This document shows, one piece after another, positions 1 through 7,792 of a stretch of DNA of 36,894 nt. Both the position numbers and the translations under genes were made by a program. The stretch spans positions 1-36,894 of the forward strand of contig JAFYUJ010000100.1 in the NCBI GenBank assembly GCA_017558555.1, written 5' to 3'. Under the pieces are notes generated by a model. The model was not told where the DNA came from. It worked only from the letters and a program-made list of their open reading frames with translations, and ran no database searches. The DNA comes from Akkermansia sp. (GTDB lineage Bacteria > Verrucomicrobiota > Verrucomicrobiia > Verrucomicrobiales > Akkermansiaceae). Numbering within the stretch: the stretch's first letter is position 1; each line of letters starts with the position of its first letter.

Positions 1-16
1 AAGATGTACAGTACCC

Positions 17-80
17 ATGGAAGGTGTTTTTTGTAAGCAACACCAGCATACGTTTTGCTGGTGAAAAATCAACCTTCCAT
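17..80. repeat. Long imperfect inverted repeat downstream of the glycosyltransferase gene
   Basis: ATGGAAGGT at 17-25 is the exact reverse complement of ACCTTCCAT at 72-80. Inside it a perfect 8-bp stem (41-48 with 56-63) encloses a 7-nt loop. A T-run at 27-32 lies opposite an A-run at 64-68. It sits just past the stop codon of the minus-strand glycosyltransferase and may end or stabilise that transcript, although no clean U-tract follows the inner stem on either strand. It could also be a small repetitive element. Confidence 0.5.
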
Positions 81-100
81 TTTCTTTGCCCTGATTTCTG

Positions 101-1090
101 CTATTTCACTATCCCTTTAGAAAATCTTTGGGACACATGTGAGTGCAGGCGCGTTTTGATGAAATAGCGCGGGCGTTTCTTGGTTTCCATATACATCTTG
201 CCAATGTATTCCCCGACAATGCCCAGACTGACCATGCCCAAGCCACCCAGGAACCAGAGAGAGCAGGTCAGCGTGGCCCAACCGTTGGGAGTGCCCAGCT
301 TGAAGTAGTCGTAGATGACCCAGGCAATCATACCCAAACTGATAAGGAAGATGAGCATGCCCATTCCGCTGATGAAGCGCAACGGCGTGACGGAGTACGA
401 GGTGATGGCATCAATGCTCAGGCGCAGCAGGCTGCGGAGTGACATTTTGCTCTCGCCCAGCGTGCGCTCAAGCACATTGAAATAGAGAGGGCATTGCTTG
501 AAACCCAGTTGTTTCAACATGGTGCGGAACATCATGTTGCTCTCACCATATTCGGACAGGGCCTCCAACACCTGGCGGGTCATCAGGCTGTAGTCCGCGT
601 GCCCCTGGCATACAGGAGAACCGCATTTGGCGGCCAGCCAATAAAACAAGACAGAGGGCGCCTTGCGCAGGAAGCTTTCTTTCCCTCTGGATTTTTTGAC
701 TCCGTAAATCAGCTCAAAGCCTTCTTGTCGCAGCTCCAGAAATTCTTCGATGGCGTTGATGTCATGTTGCAAATCAGCATCCATGCAAATGACGATATCG
801 GCCAGGCCGCGCGCTTCCATCAATCCGGCAAAGAGTGCTTTTTCTTTGCCGCGGTTGCCGGCCAGGCGGCTGGCTTTCACCATGGGGTTGTGGGCGTGAT
901 GCTCTGCGATGATGCTCCAGGTGCTGTCGCGGCTCCCATCATCTGCGAAAAGCATGGCGCTATCAGGCGCTATCTTTTGTTGCTCAATCAGAGCTGTTAA
1001 TTTGGCGCTCACCGTAGCAATCGTTGTGCTGATGCCTGCTTCTTCGTTGTAGCAGGGCATGACGATGTAGAGCGTTTCCAGTGTTTTCAT
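101..1090 (-). CDS. GT2 family polyprenyl-phosphate glycosyltransferase (GtrB/ArnC/DPMS-like)
   Basis: This 329-residue protein probably moves a sugar from a nucleotide donor to undecaprenyl phosphate on the cytoplasmic face of the inner membrane, for envelope glycan or lipid A modification. The N-terminal GT-A domain shows MPCYNEE near residue 11, DDGSRDST near 50 and the metal-binding DADLQHD near 103. Two hydrophobic segments follow at about 240-260 and 275-295. The C-terminal GEYIGKMY...KKRPRYFI block is typical of GtrB/ArnC/dolichol-phosphate mannose synthase relatives. Length matches the family. The start lies 18 nt after the psd stop, so the two are probably co-transcribed. The donor sugar cannot be read from sequence. 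Confidence 0.88.
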   Translation of the reverse strand: MKTLETLYIVMPCYNEEAGISTTIATVSAKLTALIEQQKIAPDSAMLFADDGSRDSTWSIIAEHHAHNPMVKASRLAGNRGKEKALFAGLMEARGLADIVICMDADLQHDINAIEEFLELRQEGFELIYGVKKSRGKESFLRKAPSVLFYWLAAKCGSPVCQGHADYSLMTRQVLEALSEYGESNMMFRTMLKQLGFKQCPLYFNVLERTLGESKMSLRSLLRLSIDAITSYSVTPLRFISGMGMLIFLISLGMIAWVIYDYFKLGTPNGWATLTCSLWFLGGLGMVSLGIVGEYIGKMYMETKKRPRYFIKTRLHSHVSQRFSKGIVK

Positions 1091-1108
1091 GAGCGCACAG
1101 AAGGTAGG

Positions 1109-2008
1109 TTAGTCAATGATGGTGCCCAGGATGTCGCCTTGGCGGGCGTAGGTTTCTGTGCAGTTGGCGGTATGGTGCAGAATGTCTTCTGCCAGCTGCA
1201 CGCGACCGGGCTCATAGAAGGTGATGATGGTGGAACCTCCAAAGGCGAAATAGCCTTGCTCATCCCCCTTGGCAATGGTGGCTCCCGGGGTATATGTTTG
1301 CTCGATGGCTCCCACACCCGTAGCTCCCACGGCGAGGATGAGCACATCTCCCACGGTGGGGGTGTGCAGGATGGTCAGCTCGCGCTTGTTGGTCCAGAGC
1401 CAGGAGAGCTTGTGGCGCAGGCAGAGGGGGGATACGCTGGCCAGCGGGCCGGGGATGCGGATGGGGGCATCTGCCACACCTTCGGCACCAAAGTGGAAAC
1501 GGTGGTAATCCGTAGGGCAAAGGCGGGAGATGACGGCGCTGCCGCGGCTGTATTTTTCTGCCAGCTCAGGGCTGCCGAGCAGGGCCGGTAAATCAAAGCT
1601 TTGGCCTTTGACGAAGACCCCCTGCATATCGGATACATCCTGCCAGCCGCTGTGGCGGCCATCTGCCGGCAGGGCGATGGTGTTGCCGCTGCAAATCGGG
1701 CGGGCCCCATCTTTGAGCTTGCGGGTAAAGAAGTCGTTAAAGCTGGTGTAGGCTTCTACCGGACGCGCAAATTCGCCGGCATTCATACCGTATTCGTCCA
1801 CAAATTGTTGCAGACCTCGGGCGGAGCTCGGGCGGTCTTTCATCCAGCCCATGATGCGGGAGAAGAAGGCTCGCTTGATGAGCAAATGCAGACTCAGTTT
1901 GCCGAGGGGATTACCATACACCCAGCGAATGGCTTTTTCGCCCATGATTTTTTCCTGCTCAAATTGGCCGGTATAGCGGTTGTACAAGGTAATGCCTTCG
2001 TCCTTCAT
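1109..2008 (-). CDS. psd: Phosphatidylserine decarboxylase proenzyme
   Basis: This pyruvoyl enzyme makes phosphatidylethanolamine from phosphatidylserine at the inner membrane. The self-cleavage site GGST lies near the C-terminus (FAFGGSTIITF), where the serine becomes the pyruvoyl group. The conserved PADGR segment and the CPTDYHRFHF histidine segment are both present, so the maturation Asp-His-Ser set looks intact. I start at 2008 (MKDEGITLYNR, 299 residues). The reading frame is open further upstream, but that stretch contains the terminator of the previous operon and the promoter at 2018-2046, so it is not translated. It is the first gene of a unit with the glycosyltransferase downstream. 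Confidence 0.93.
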   Translation of the reverse strand: MKDEGITLYNRYTGQFEQEKIMGEKAIRWVYGNPLGKLSLHLLIKRAFFSRIMGWMKDRPSSARGLQQFVDEYGMNAGEFARPVEAYTSFNDFFTRKLKDGARPICSGNTIALPADGRHSGWQDVSDMQGVFVKGQSFDLPALLGSPELAEKYSRGSAVISRLCPTDYHRFHFGAEGVADAPIRIPGPLASVSPLCLRHKLSWLWTNKRELTILHTPTVGDVLILAVGATGVGAIEQTYTPGATIAKGDEQGYFAFGGSTIITFYEPGRVQLAEDILHHTANCTETYARQGDILGTIID

Positions 2009-2017
2009 GACTTCGCC

Positions 2018-2046
2018 ATGATAGCAGTTTTGCGGGGTGGGGTCAA
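2018..2046 (-). promoter_or_regulatory. Promoter of psd, nearly leaderless
   Basis: On the minus strand TTGACC (2046-2041), a 17-nt spacer and TATCAT (2023-2018). The -10 box ends 9 nt before the ATG at 2008, so the predicted 5' leader is only about 3 nt. This promoter decides the psd start. Confidence 0.72.
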
Positions 2047-2050
2047 CAGT

Positions 2051-2090
2051 AAAGAGAAACCCCGGCAAGGTGATGAACACTTTGCCGGGG
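2051..2090 (-). terminator. Intrinsic terminator of the L,D-transpeptidase/lipoprotein operon
   Basis: A 13-bp stem (2060-2072 with 2078-2090, one G-T pair) with a 5-nt loop is followed on the minus strand by a T-rich tract (TTTCTCTTT). It lies 24 nt after the lipoprotein stop and just upstream of the psd promoter. Confidence 0.85.
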
Positions 2091-2113
2091 CGGGGATGAA
2101 AAGGAGGGGGTGC

Positions 2114-2467
2114 TCACTGTTGCTTGCTGAAGCCATTCTGCAGGAAATTGCGGAGTGTTTGCAGCTGGCTTGTAGCGCTGGCGGTGAGGCATTCGCGGTA
2201 GAGCTTGCCACCCTGCCAGTTGTTGAAGGTAAAGCGAGCAGATTCGGGAATCGCGTTTTCGGAGCGCAGCACGCGGTAGCGAGTGTAGCTGCGGGTGAAG
2301 TAGTCGTATTCGCTGTCGGAGCCGTAGTACTTCATATCCACCAGCTCATCGGAGTTGATGACCGTGTGAAGCGTGGGGGTGAGTAACTCGGAGCGGGTCA
2401 CGGTCTTGGTGACACAGGAGCTGAGAGTAGCGGCCAACAGGATGCAGGAGAGGAGTTTCTTCATCAT
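2114..2467 (-). CDS. Small hypothetical lipoprotein
   Basis: This is a 117-residue protein of unknown function. The N-terminus is MMKKLLSCILLAATL followed by the lipobox LSSC, so it should be processed by signal peptidase II and lipid-anchored. The mature part is polar, with a Tyr/Asp/Ser-rich stretch (KYYGSDSEYDYF) and no family I recognise. Either of the first two methionines could be the start. It lies 20 nt after the second L,D-transpeptidase gene and just before a strong terminator, so it is the last gene of an envelope operon. A role beside peptidoglycan cross-linking is suggested by context only. Confidence 0.75.
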   Translation of the reverse strand: MMKKLLSCILLAATLSSCVTKTVTRSELLTPTLHTVINSDELVDMKYYGSDSEYDYFTRSYTRYRVLRSENAIPESARFTFNNWQGGKLYRECLTASATSQLQTLRNFLQNGFSKQQ

Positions 2468-2487
2468 GGTTATGTTCTGTGTGTTCG

Positions 2488-3306
2488 TTAGTCTTGGTCT
2501 TCTGTTCGGGTGGTGGTGCCGACCTCTGTCTGGGCCGCATCGGGGTTCTCGGGTGCGGCTGCGGTGGCAGCTTTTTTCGCTTCCTGCTCAGCCTTGGCTT
2601 CGGCTATGCATTCGGTGGCAGATGCAGGGTAACAAGCCTCCCAAGAGTCGGTGATGTAGACTTTGCTGCCGTAGTGTGTAATGCGAAAGAGCTCCTTGGC
2701 GATGACTGCCGGAGTGCGGATACAGCCGTGAGATAAGGTTTTGCCTGCGCGTACCTTGCCGATATGCATGCCGATGCCATCGTGTGTCAGGCGCTGCCAG
2801 TACGGCATGGGAGAGCCCACAATCTTGCCGCCTTCGGGTACGGGGTCTTTGGCAAAATCTGCGTTGTAGTTGACGCACTTGCCGTTGGCATCATATATCT
2901 TGCCGTAGCTATTGGAGGCATAGGTGGCTTTCTTTTCCAGTACGGAGAACTTGCCGGTGCGGGTGGGGTGGCTGCTTACGCCGGTAGAGACCGGCCAGTC
3001 TGCTGCTACTTTGCCTTCCACATAGAGGCGGCCTCGCTGGTGTTCCAAATCAATGTAAATCGGGCACTTCTTGTTGGCCAGTTTGAGCAATTCCTTATCC
3101 TGGAAGATGTGCATGGTGGTGGGGTAGCCATGCTGCTTCACGAAATGTTCATAAGACCCCGGCAGGTAGACGGGTTTGGGGGGCGGTGGCGGAACCTGCA
3201 TCTGCTGCTGTTGTTGTTGCTGCTGCGCAAATGGCACGCAGGAGACTCCTGCCAGCAGGGTAAATACGCAGGCCGCACACGCGATGATGGTGCTGAATCT
3301 GTTCAT
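2488..3306 (-). CDS. L,D-transpeptidase (YkuD domain), exported, with poly-Gln/poly-Pro linker
   Basis: This 272-residue exported enzyme should form 3-3 peptidoglycan cross-links or attach proteins to the wall. The YkuD catalytic motif SHGCIR is near residue 195, with the upstream conserved histidine in GMHIG. The N-terminus is a hydrophobic signal ending LAGVSC; the residue at -3 is Gly, so the lipobox is imperfect and signal peptidase I cleavage is possible. Immediately after it come eight glutamines and a run of five prolines, a flexible tether across the periplasm. The C-terminal 45 residues are Ala/Glu/Thr-rich and probably disordered. It lies 18 nt after a second L,D-transpeptidase gene. 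Confidence 0.9.
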   Translation of the reverse strand: MNRFSTIIACAACVFTLLAGVSCVPFAQQQQQQQQMQVPPPPPKPVYLPGSYEHFVKQHGYPTTMHIFQDKELLKLANKKCPIYIDLEHQRGRLYVEGKVAADWPVSTGVSSHPTRTGKFSVLEKKATYASNSYGKIYDANGKCVNYNADFAKDPVPEGGKIVGSPMPYWQRLTHDGIGMHIGKVRAGKTLSHGCIRTPAVIAKELFRITHYGSKVYITDSWEACYPASATECIAEAKAEQEAKKAATAAAPENPDAAQTEVGTTTRTEDQD

Positions 3307-3324
3307 GGAGAAAAGGTCGGTGGG

Positions 3325-3924
3325 TTACCGGATGATGACGGGAGTCCCCACGGGGGTGTTGTCGAAGAAAATTTTGGCCATTTCTTTGGGCAGGCGGATG
3401 CAACCGTGGCTTTCGGGGGCAGAGGTGACCAGCCCCTCATGCATCCAGATGCCACTTGTGGTGAGCTGCATGCCGTTGGTCATGGGAGCGCCTTCGTAAA
3501 CACCACCGGCGGGTATGTCCATGCCGCGTTCGTAGTTGGAAATGAGAGTGTTGCCGTATTTGTCCACAATGGAGCCATAGCTGGATGAACGGTGATCTGC
3601 ATCCTTGGAGAGTACCTTGAATGTGCCTTTTGGTGTGATGTGCCCCGCCTTGCCGGAGGAAATGGTGCTCATTCCCACTTGGCGGCCTCCTACATAGTAT
3701 TTGGCCTGTTGCAGTTGGGTGTCAATCACAATCAAGTGTTCGCCGGTGAGCCCGGCGGGCAAATCCCAGTACCCATAGCTTACGGCTTTGCCCGGGTCAA
3801 TTCGGATGCGGTCCGGGCGGAACATGTAGCCTCCGGAAAGCGTCGTTGTGAGGTCATTCTGCTTGGTGCAGGCGGTAACCAGTAGGGCAAGGGCTGTCGC
3901 AATAATAGGCAGGGAGCGTTTCAT
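3325..3924 (-). CDS. L,D-transpeptidase (YkuD domain) lipoprotein
   Basis: This 199-residue enzyme is a relative of its downstream neighbour. It has a signal peptide MKRSLPIIATALALLVTAC with a good lipobox (VTAC). The catalytic site is SHGCIRLP near residue 174, preceded by IWMHEG. The domain begins soon after the lipid anchor, without the Gln/Pro tether of the second copy. I start at 3924. The frame is open to 4008, but those codons overlap the promoter at 3980-4008 and would put the signal peptide internally. It is the first gene of the operon ldt-ldt-lipoprotein that ends at the terminator near 2060-2090. Confidence 0.9.
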   Translation of the reverse strand: MKRSLPIIATALALLVTACTKQNDLTTTLSGGYMFRPDRIRIDPGKAVSYGYWDLPAGLTGEHLIVIDTQLQQAKYYVGGRQVGMSTISSGKAGHITPKGTFKVLSKDADHRSSSYGSIVDKYGNTLISNYERGMDIPAGGVYEGAPMTNGMQLTTSGIWMHEGLVTSAPESHGCIRLPKEMAKIFFDNTPVGTPVIIR

Positions 3925-3979
3925 TCTTTCGTTTGTTGTGTTCTCTGGTGGGCGCAGTACAGCACGCGCGCGCCCGCGT

Positions 3980-4008
3980 CTTATGCCTTGCTTGTATGTG
4001 ATTGTCAA
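3980..4008 (-). promoter_or_regulatory. Promoter of the L,D-transpeptidase operon
   Basis: TTGACA (4008-4003), a 17-nt spacer and CATAAG (3985-3980) on the minus strand, about 50 nt before the ATG at 3924. The -35 box is a perfect consensus. Confidence 0.65.
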
Positions 4009-4176
4009 GGACTATTTACTTCCGTAGTGCGTCATGTTGCCTGTACTCCTGTGATTGTGCCATTGTTTGCATGTTCAGCACCATTATTAATGCTCCCCTC
4101 TTCTTTAGCCCGAAAAATCTCCATTTGCTGGTCATGCCTGTACTGAATGATTTCATCTTGCCCGCCTGAGTGAGGC
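4009..4176. other. Intergenic region between divergent promoters
   Basis: Between the L,D-transpeptidase promoter (minus) and the dus promoter (plus). I see no gene, hairpin or repeat of note here. It is AT-richer than its surroundings. Confidence 0.6.
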
Positions 4177-4205
4177 TTGATAGCAGGAGGCAGCTGTGTT
4201 ATGAT
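4177..4205 (+). promoter_or_regulatory. Promoter of dus, short leader
   Basis: TTGATA (4177-4182), a 17-nt spacer and TATGAT (4200-4205). The -10 ends 11 nt before the ATG at 4217, giving a predicted leader of about 5 nt. Confidence 0.7.
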
Positions 4206-4216
4206 GGCGGCGCATT

Positions 4217-5146
4217 ATGATACGCCTGGCTTTAGCCCCCATGCAGGATGTGACGGATTTGGCATTTATGCGCACGCTGTTGCGCATCGGTTCTCTGCCG
4301 GATTTGTTTATTACTGCCTATTTTCGCAGCACACGCACCACATGCGCGATGGCGGAGGCCAACCTGCGCTGCATTCAGGAGAATGAAACCGGGGTGCCCA
4401 TCCTGGCCCAGCTGGCCGGTAGCGAGGCTGCGGCCTTGTGCCGTGATGCGGAGGCGCTGCTTCAGCTGCCGGTGGCGGGTATCAATTTGAATGCGGGGTG
4501 CCCCAGTCCCCTGGTGAACCGCCACGGGGCCGGTGCCGGCCTCTTGCGTGAGCCGGAGCATTTCCTTGAAATCATGCAGGCGCTTCGCGGGGTGGTGCCT
4601 GCGGGTCTTTTCTCGGTGAAATGCCGCTTGGGGTGGGCTGAGGCAGATGAGTTTACGGATTTGCTGCCGTTGCTGGCTGCCGGTGGGGCAGATGAAGTGA
4701 TGGTGCATGCCCGAACACGTCGCCAATTATATGGTGGCGAGCCGCAGCGGGACTATGTGACCAGGGCGGTGCAGAGTTTGCCGTGCCCCGTGTGGGGGAA
4801 TGGGGATATCATCACCATGGATGATGCAGCTGCTTGGGTACGGGAGGCCGGTGTGGCCGGTTTGCTGATTGGCCGCGGAGCTGTGCGCAATCCCTATATT
4901 TTCCGCATGCTGCGCGGGGGAAATGCCCCCACGCGCGAGGAGATGCTGCACTATTACATGGTGCTTACAGAGGAGACAGACCGTATTTTGCATACCAAAC
5001 GTACGCCTGCGGGACATTGCAACCGTATGAAAAAATACCTGGCGTTTTGTTACCCTGATTTCTCCCGGGAGGATGAATACGCCCTGCGCCGTTGCAAGGA
5101 TATAGATGACATGCGCCGCATTTTTGAGCGCCATGCCGCGCGTTAA
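4217..5146 (+). CDS. dus: tRNA-dihydrouridine synthase
   Basis: This 309-residue FMN- and NADPH-dependent enzyme reduces uridines in tRNA D-loops. The N-terminus LALAPMQDVTD is the FMN-binding start of the TIM barrel. NAGCPSP near residue 95 carries the catalytic cysteine. VKCRLGW, HARTRRQLYGG, WGNGDI and GRGAVRNPYIF follow in the expected order. I cannot say which Dus subfamily it is. The start follows from the barrel motif and from the promoter 11 nt upstream. The gene converges on rho, and the two stop codons overlap by 3 bases within TTAA. Confidence 0.93.
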   Translation: MIRLALAPMQDVTDLAFMRTLLRIGSLPDLFITAYFRSTRTTCAMAEANLRCIQENETGVPILAQLAGSEAAALCRDAEALLQLPVAGINLNAGCPSPLVNRHGAGAGLLREPEHFLEIMQALRGVVPAGLFSVKCRLGWAEADEFTDLLPLLAAGGADEVMVHARTRRQLYGGEPQRDYVTRAVQSLPCPVWGNGDIITMDDAAAWVREAGVAGLLIGRGAVRNPYIFRMLRGGNAPTREEMLHYYMVLTEETDRILHTKRTPAGHCNRMKKYLAFCYPDFSREDEYALRRCKDIDDMRRIFERHAAR

Positions 5147-6543
5147 CCACGCAGCTTGATGTCCATGAGCATCTGCGCGTTTGTCTTGTAGCGCTGCAGG
5201 AAGAAGAGCAGACGCTCCATGGCCTCGGTGGGCTTGTAGCCTGCCAACCCGCGGCGAATCAGGCGCACTTTCTCCAGCATCCATTCCGGCAGGATGAGTT
5301 CTTCCCGGCGGGTGCCGCTCTTGAGAATATCCACCGCGGGGTAGATGTACATTTCGGCAATGCGGCGGTTGAGTACAAGCTCCATATTGCCCGTACCCTT
5401 GAACTCCTGGAAGATGAGTTCATCCATGCGGCTGTTTGTTTCAATGAGAGCCGTGGCCAAAATGGTGAGGGAGCCGGCGGTGCGGGTGCTGCGGGCTGCA
5501 GCGAAAAGGCGGCGGGGCGTTTCCAGCGCGCGGGCATCGATACCGCCGCTCATGGTGCGGCCGCTGCCACGCTCGGCGTTGTTGTAGGCGCGAGCCAGGC
5601 GGGTGATGGAATCCATCAGAATCAGCACATGCTTGCCGGCTTCTACCAGGCGCTTGGCGCGCTCGATGCACATTTCTGCAATGCGGCAATGCTCGCGCAC
5701 GCCGCTATCGTTGCTGGAGGCAAAAATCTCTGCCCCGGGCAGGCTGCGGCGGAACTCCGTCACTTCTTCCGGGCGCTCATCCACCAGCAGTACCATCAGA
5801 TGCACATCATCTGCATAATTTTCGCGCACTCCTTCTGCAATGTGCATCAGCAGCGTGGTCTTGCCCGTGCGGGGCGGGGCTACAATCAGGCCTCGCTGGC
5901 CTCGTGCTACCGGGGCCACCAAATCCAGCGTGCGGGTGGTGTAGCGGTTGGCTGCTGTGGCAAAGGAGAGCCTTTGTGTGGGGTTCACCGCCTTTAAATC
6001 TTCAAAATGCGGGTGGTTGGCGGCTTCTTCCGGTGTTTCTCCGTTCACTTTCAGCACGGAGATGAGCTGGTGGCCTCGTTCATATTTCTGGGCCATGCCG
6101 GTTACCATCACAAAGGGTCGCAGGTGGTGCTCCGCGATGACATCGGCAGATACATACACGGCCGCATCGGAGGGGGCCCAGTTATTATCCGGCACGCGGA
6201 TGAATCCATAGCCTTTGTTGGTAATTTCAAGAATACCTGTCAGCTCTTCCGGCTCGCCTACCGGGACGTAGGCTCGCCCGGTGTTTTGTTCGCGCTGGTT
6301 GCCGCCTTGCTCTTTGGGACGGTGCTGGTTGTTGCGCTTGTTGAAATGGTTGTTTTTGTTGCCTTGATTGTGGTGAGATTGATTTCCGCGCTGGTTGCGG
6401 TTGTTGCGCTGGAAATTCCCGGTGGAATCGGGTGCAGAATCGCGGTTTTCCTGCTGCTGGGGGCGGCGGGAGAAGCGGCGCACGCGGTGTGCTTTACCCT
6501 GTTGGGAGGGGGCGCTGGTGTCATCCGGGGGTGTCATTGTCAC
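5143..6543 (-). CDS. rho: Transcription termination factor Rho with Asn/Gln/Arg-rich N-terminal extension
   Basis: This 466-residue hexameric RNA helicase ends untranslated transcripts. Residues 1-95 form a low-complexity region very rich in Asn, Gln, Arg and His. The primary RNA-binding OB fold follows (GYGFIR near 111), then the RecA-like motor with Walker A APPRTGKTT, the Walker B region VLLVDERPEEV, SITRLARAYN and the LKSGTRREELIL loop near the end. The core looks fully functional. The extension is not seen in E. coli Rho; comparable disordered insertions exist in Bacteroidota and Actinobacteria Rho. The first or third codon could be the start. yebC upstream has its own terminator, but no convincing rho promoter was found. 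Confidence 0.96.
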   Translation of the reverse strand: MTMTPPDDTSAPSQQGKAHRVRRFSRRPQQQENRDSAPDSTGNFQRNNRNQRGNQSHHNQGNKNNHFNKRNNQHRPKEQGGNQREQNTGRAYVPVGEPEELTGILEITNKGYGFIRVPDNNWAPSDAAVYVSADVIAEHHLRPFVMVTGMAQKYERGHQLISVLKVNGETPEEAANHPHFEDLKAVNPTQRLSFATAANRYTTRTLDLVAPVARGQRGLIVAPPRTGKTTLLMHIAEGVRENYADDVHLMVLLVDERPEEVTEFRRSLPGAEIFASSNDSGVREHCRIAEMCIERAKRLVEAGKHVLILMDSITRLARAYNNAERGSGRTMSGGIDARALETPRRLFAAARSTRTAGSLTILATALIETNSRMDELIFQEFKGTGNMELVLNRRIAEMYIYPAVDILKSGTRREELILPEWMLEKVRLIRRGLAGYKPTEAMERLLFFLQRYKTNAQMLMDIKLRG

Positions 6544-6567
6544 ATCAAGGGCAGGAGTGATAGGAGC

Positions 6568-6610
6568 AAAAAAACAGATGCGCGGTCACGCCAAAATCGC
6601 GCCGCGCATC
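6568..6610 (-). terminator. Intrinsic terminator after yebC
   Basis: A 9-bp GC-rich stem (6577-6585 with 6602-6610) and a 16-nt loop are followed on the minus strand by TG and seven T residues (complement of 6568-6574). It separates yebC from rho. Confidence 0.82.
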
Positions 6611-6626
6611 TCCCGCGCATTGCGGA

Positions 6627-7379
6627 TTACATTTGCTCAAGAATGGAGTCGTCAATCTCGAAGTTGGAGAACACATTCATGGTGTCATCGTAATCATCGA
6701 GAAGGTCGTAGAGCTTCATCACCTTGGTGGCGGTCTCTACATCGGCGATATCCGTGGGATTCTGGGCCACGCTGATGAGCTTCATGCCCGTCACGTTCTT
6801 GCCGGCTTCGCTCAGCGCGGCAGAGACGGTCTGCAAATCGGTCGGGCCGCAGATGAAGACCCATTCGCCTTCATTTTCGCCTTCTTCAAACTCATCAGCA
6901 CCGCAGTCCATCGCCAATTCCATGGCGCTGTCTTCATCCAGGGCGGCATCTACAACGCGCACTTCGCCCTTGCGGTCAAACTGGTAGGCCACCGAACCGG
7001 GCGTGCCCATGTTGCCTCCGTTGCGGGAGAAAATGGTGCGCAGCTCGGAGGAGCAGCGGTTGGTGTTGTCGGTCGCCACTTCCACGATGAACGCCGTGCC
7101 GGCGGGGCCATAGCCTTCGTAGGTCATTTCCTGGATGGTAGCACCCTGCAACTCGCCCGTGCCCTTCTTGACGGCGCGGTCAATGTTTTCTTTGGGCATC
7201 GAGGCGGCCTTGGCACCTTCGATGGCGGCGCGCAGACGCGGGTTGGTGTCGGTATCACCGCCACCGCTCTTGGCGGCCAAGGTGATTTCATGGGAGAAAC
7301 GAGCAAAAATCTTGCCCTTCTTGGCGTCGGCAGCTGCCTTCGTGAACTTAATCTTGGACCATTTATTATGACCGGACAT
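6627..7379 (-). CDS. yebC: YebC/PmpR family protein (TACO1 homologue)
   Basis: The 250-residue protein starts with MSGHNKWSKIKFTKAAADAKKG, a slight variant of the MAGHSKWxxIKH signature of the family. SMPKENIDRAVKKGTG and the TDNTNRCSSELRTIF segment are conserved. Family members are annotated as transcriptional regulators, and the YebC/TACO1 group is also linked to translation of proline-rich stretches. I start at 7379; codons further upstream (to 7478) encode no family sequence. No SD precedes the start. It lies between tRNA-Pro and rho on the same strand and ends at a strong terminator. Confidence 0.95.
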   Translation of the reverse strand: MSGHNKWSKIKFTKAAADAKKGKIFARFSHEITLAAKSGGGDTDTNPRLRAAIEGAKAASMPKENIDRAVKKGTGELQGATIQEMTYEGYGPAGTAFIVEVATDNTNRCSSELRTIFSRNGGNMGTPGSVAYQFDRKGEVRVVDAALDEDSAMELAMDCGADEFEEGENEGEWVFICGPTDLQTVSAALSEAGKNVTGMKLISVAQNPTDIADVETATKVMKLYDLLDDYDDTMNVFSNFEIDDSILEQM

Positions 7380-7556
7380 AGTGTTGATTGTTTTGGTTGA
7401 AAATGGATGGGGCAGGGGGAAAGTAGCCTCCCGGAAGCTGGTCTTACAGCCGTGTACAGTTGGTTGTGTGCTTGGCAAGCAGTTCGCTGCCCACTCGTGG
7501 GGCGGTGCGCCCCCTTTCCTCTGGCCGCTTGCCGCGGCTTTCCGTTTAGCAAATAG
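7380..7556 (-). other. yebC leader/intergenic region
   Basis: No gene seen between tRNA-Pro and yebC. It holds short GC-rich hairpin-forming segments, including GGGGCG-CGCCCC near 7500, but none has a U-tract. I could not place a yebC promoter, so yebC might be transcribed from the tRNA promoter. Confidence 0.4.
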
Positions 7557-7630
<74 letters not shown>

Positions 7631-7650
7631 ATGCATGTAGAACGCAGGGC

Positions 7651-7678
7651 ATTTTACATGAAAAACCAGCTTTGACAA
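7651..7678 (-). promoter_or_regulatory. Promoter of tRNA-Pro
   Basis: TTGTCA (7678-7673), a 16-nt spacer and TAAAAT (7656-7651) on the minus strand, 20 nt before the mature 5' end. Confidence 0.7.
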
Positions 7679-7732
7679 GCCCAAATTTACATTTCTGTCC
7701 CCTGCATACACACTTTCTGCCTTATTGAATAC

Positions 7733-7767
7733 AAAAAATCACCCTGCTGCGTTGCCACAGCAGGGTG
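7733..7767 (-). terminator. Intrinsic terminator of rpsB-tsf
   Basis: A perfect 10-bp stem CACCCTGCTG (7740-7749) with CAGCAGGGTG (7758-7767) and an 8-nt loop. On the minus strand it is followed by GATTTTTTG. It lies 25 nt after the tsf stop. Confidence 0.93.
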
Positions 7768-7792
7768 AAAATGTATATTGAGTATCGCTTTA

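Noticed and set aside
3190..3240. CAG/CAA-type triplet run as a possible unstable microsatellite
   Set aside because: Mixed CAA and CAG codons for eight glutamines. Too short and impure to call a slippage locus; noted in the gene entry.
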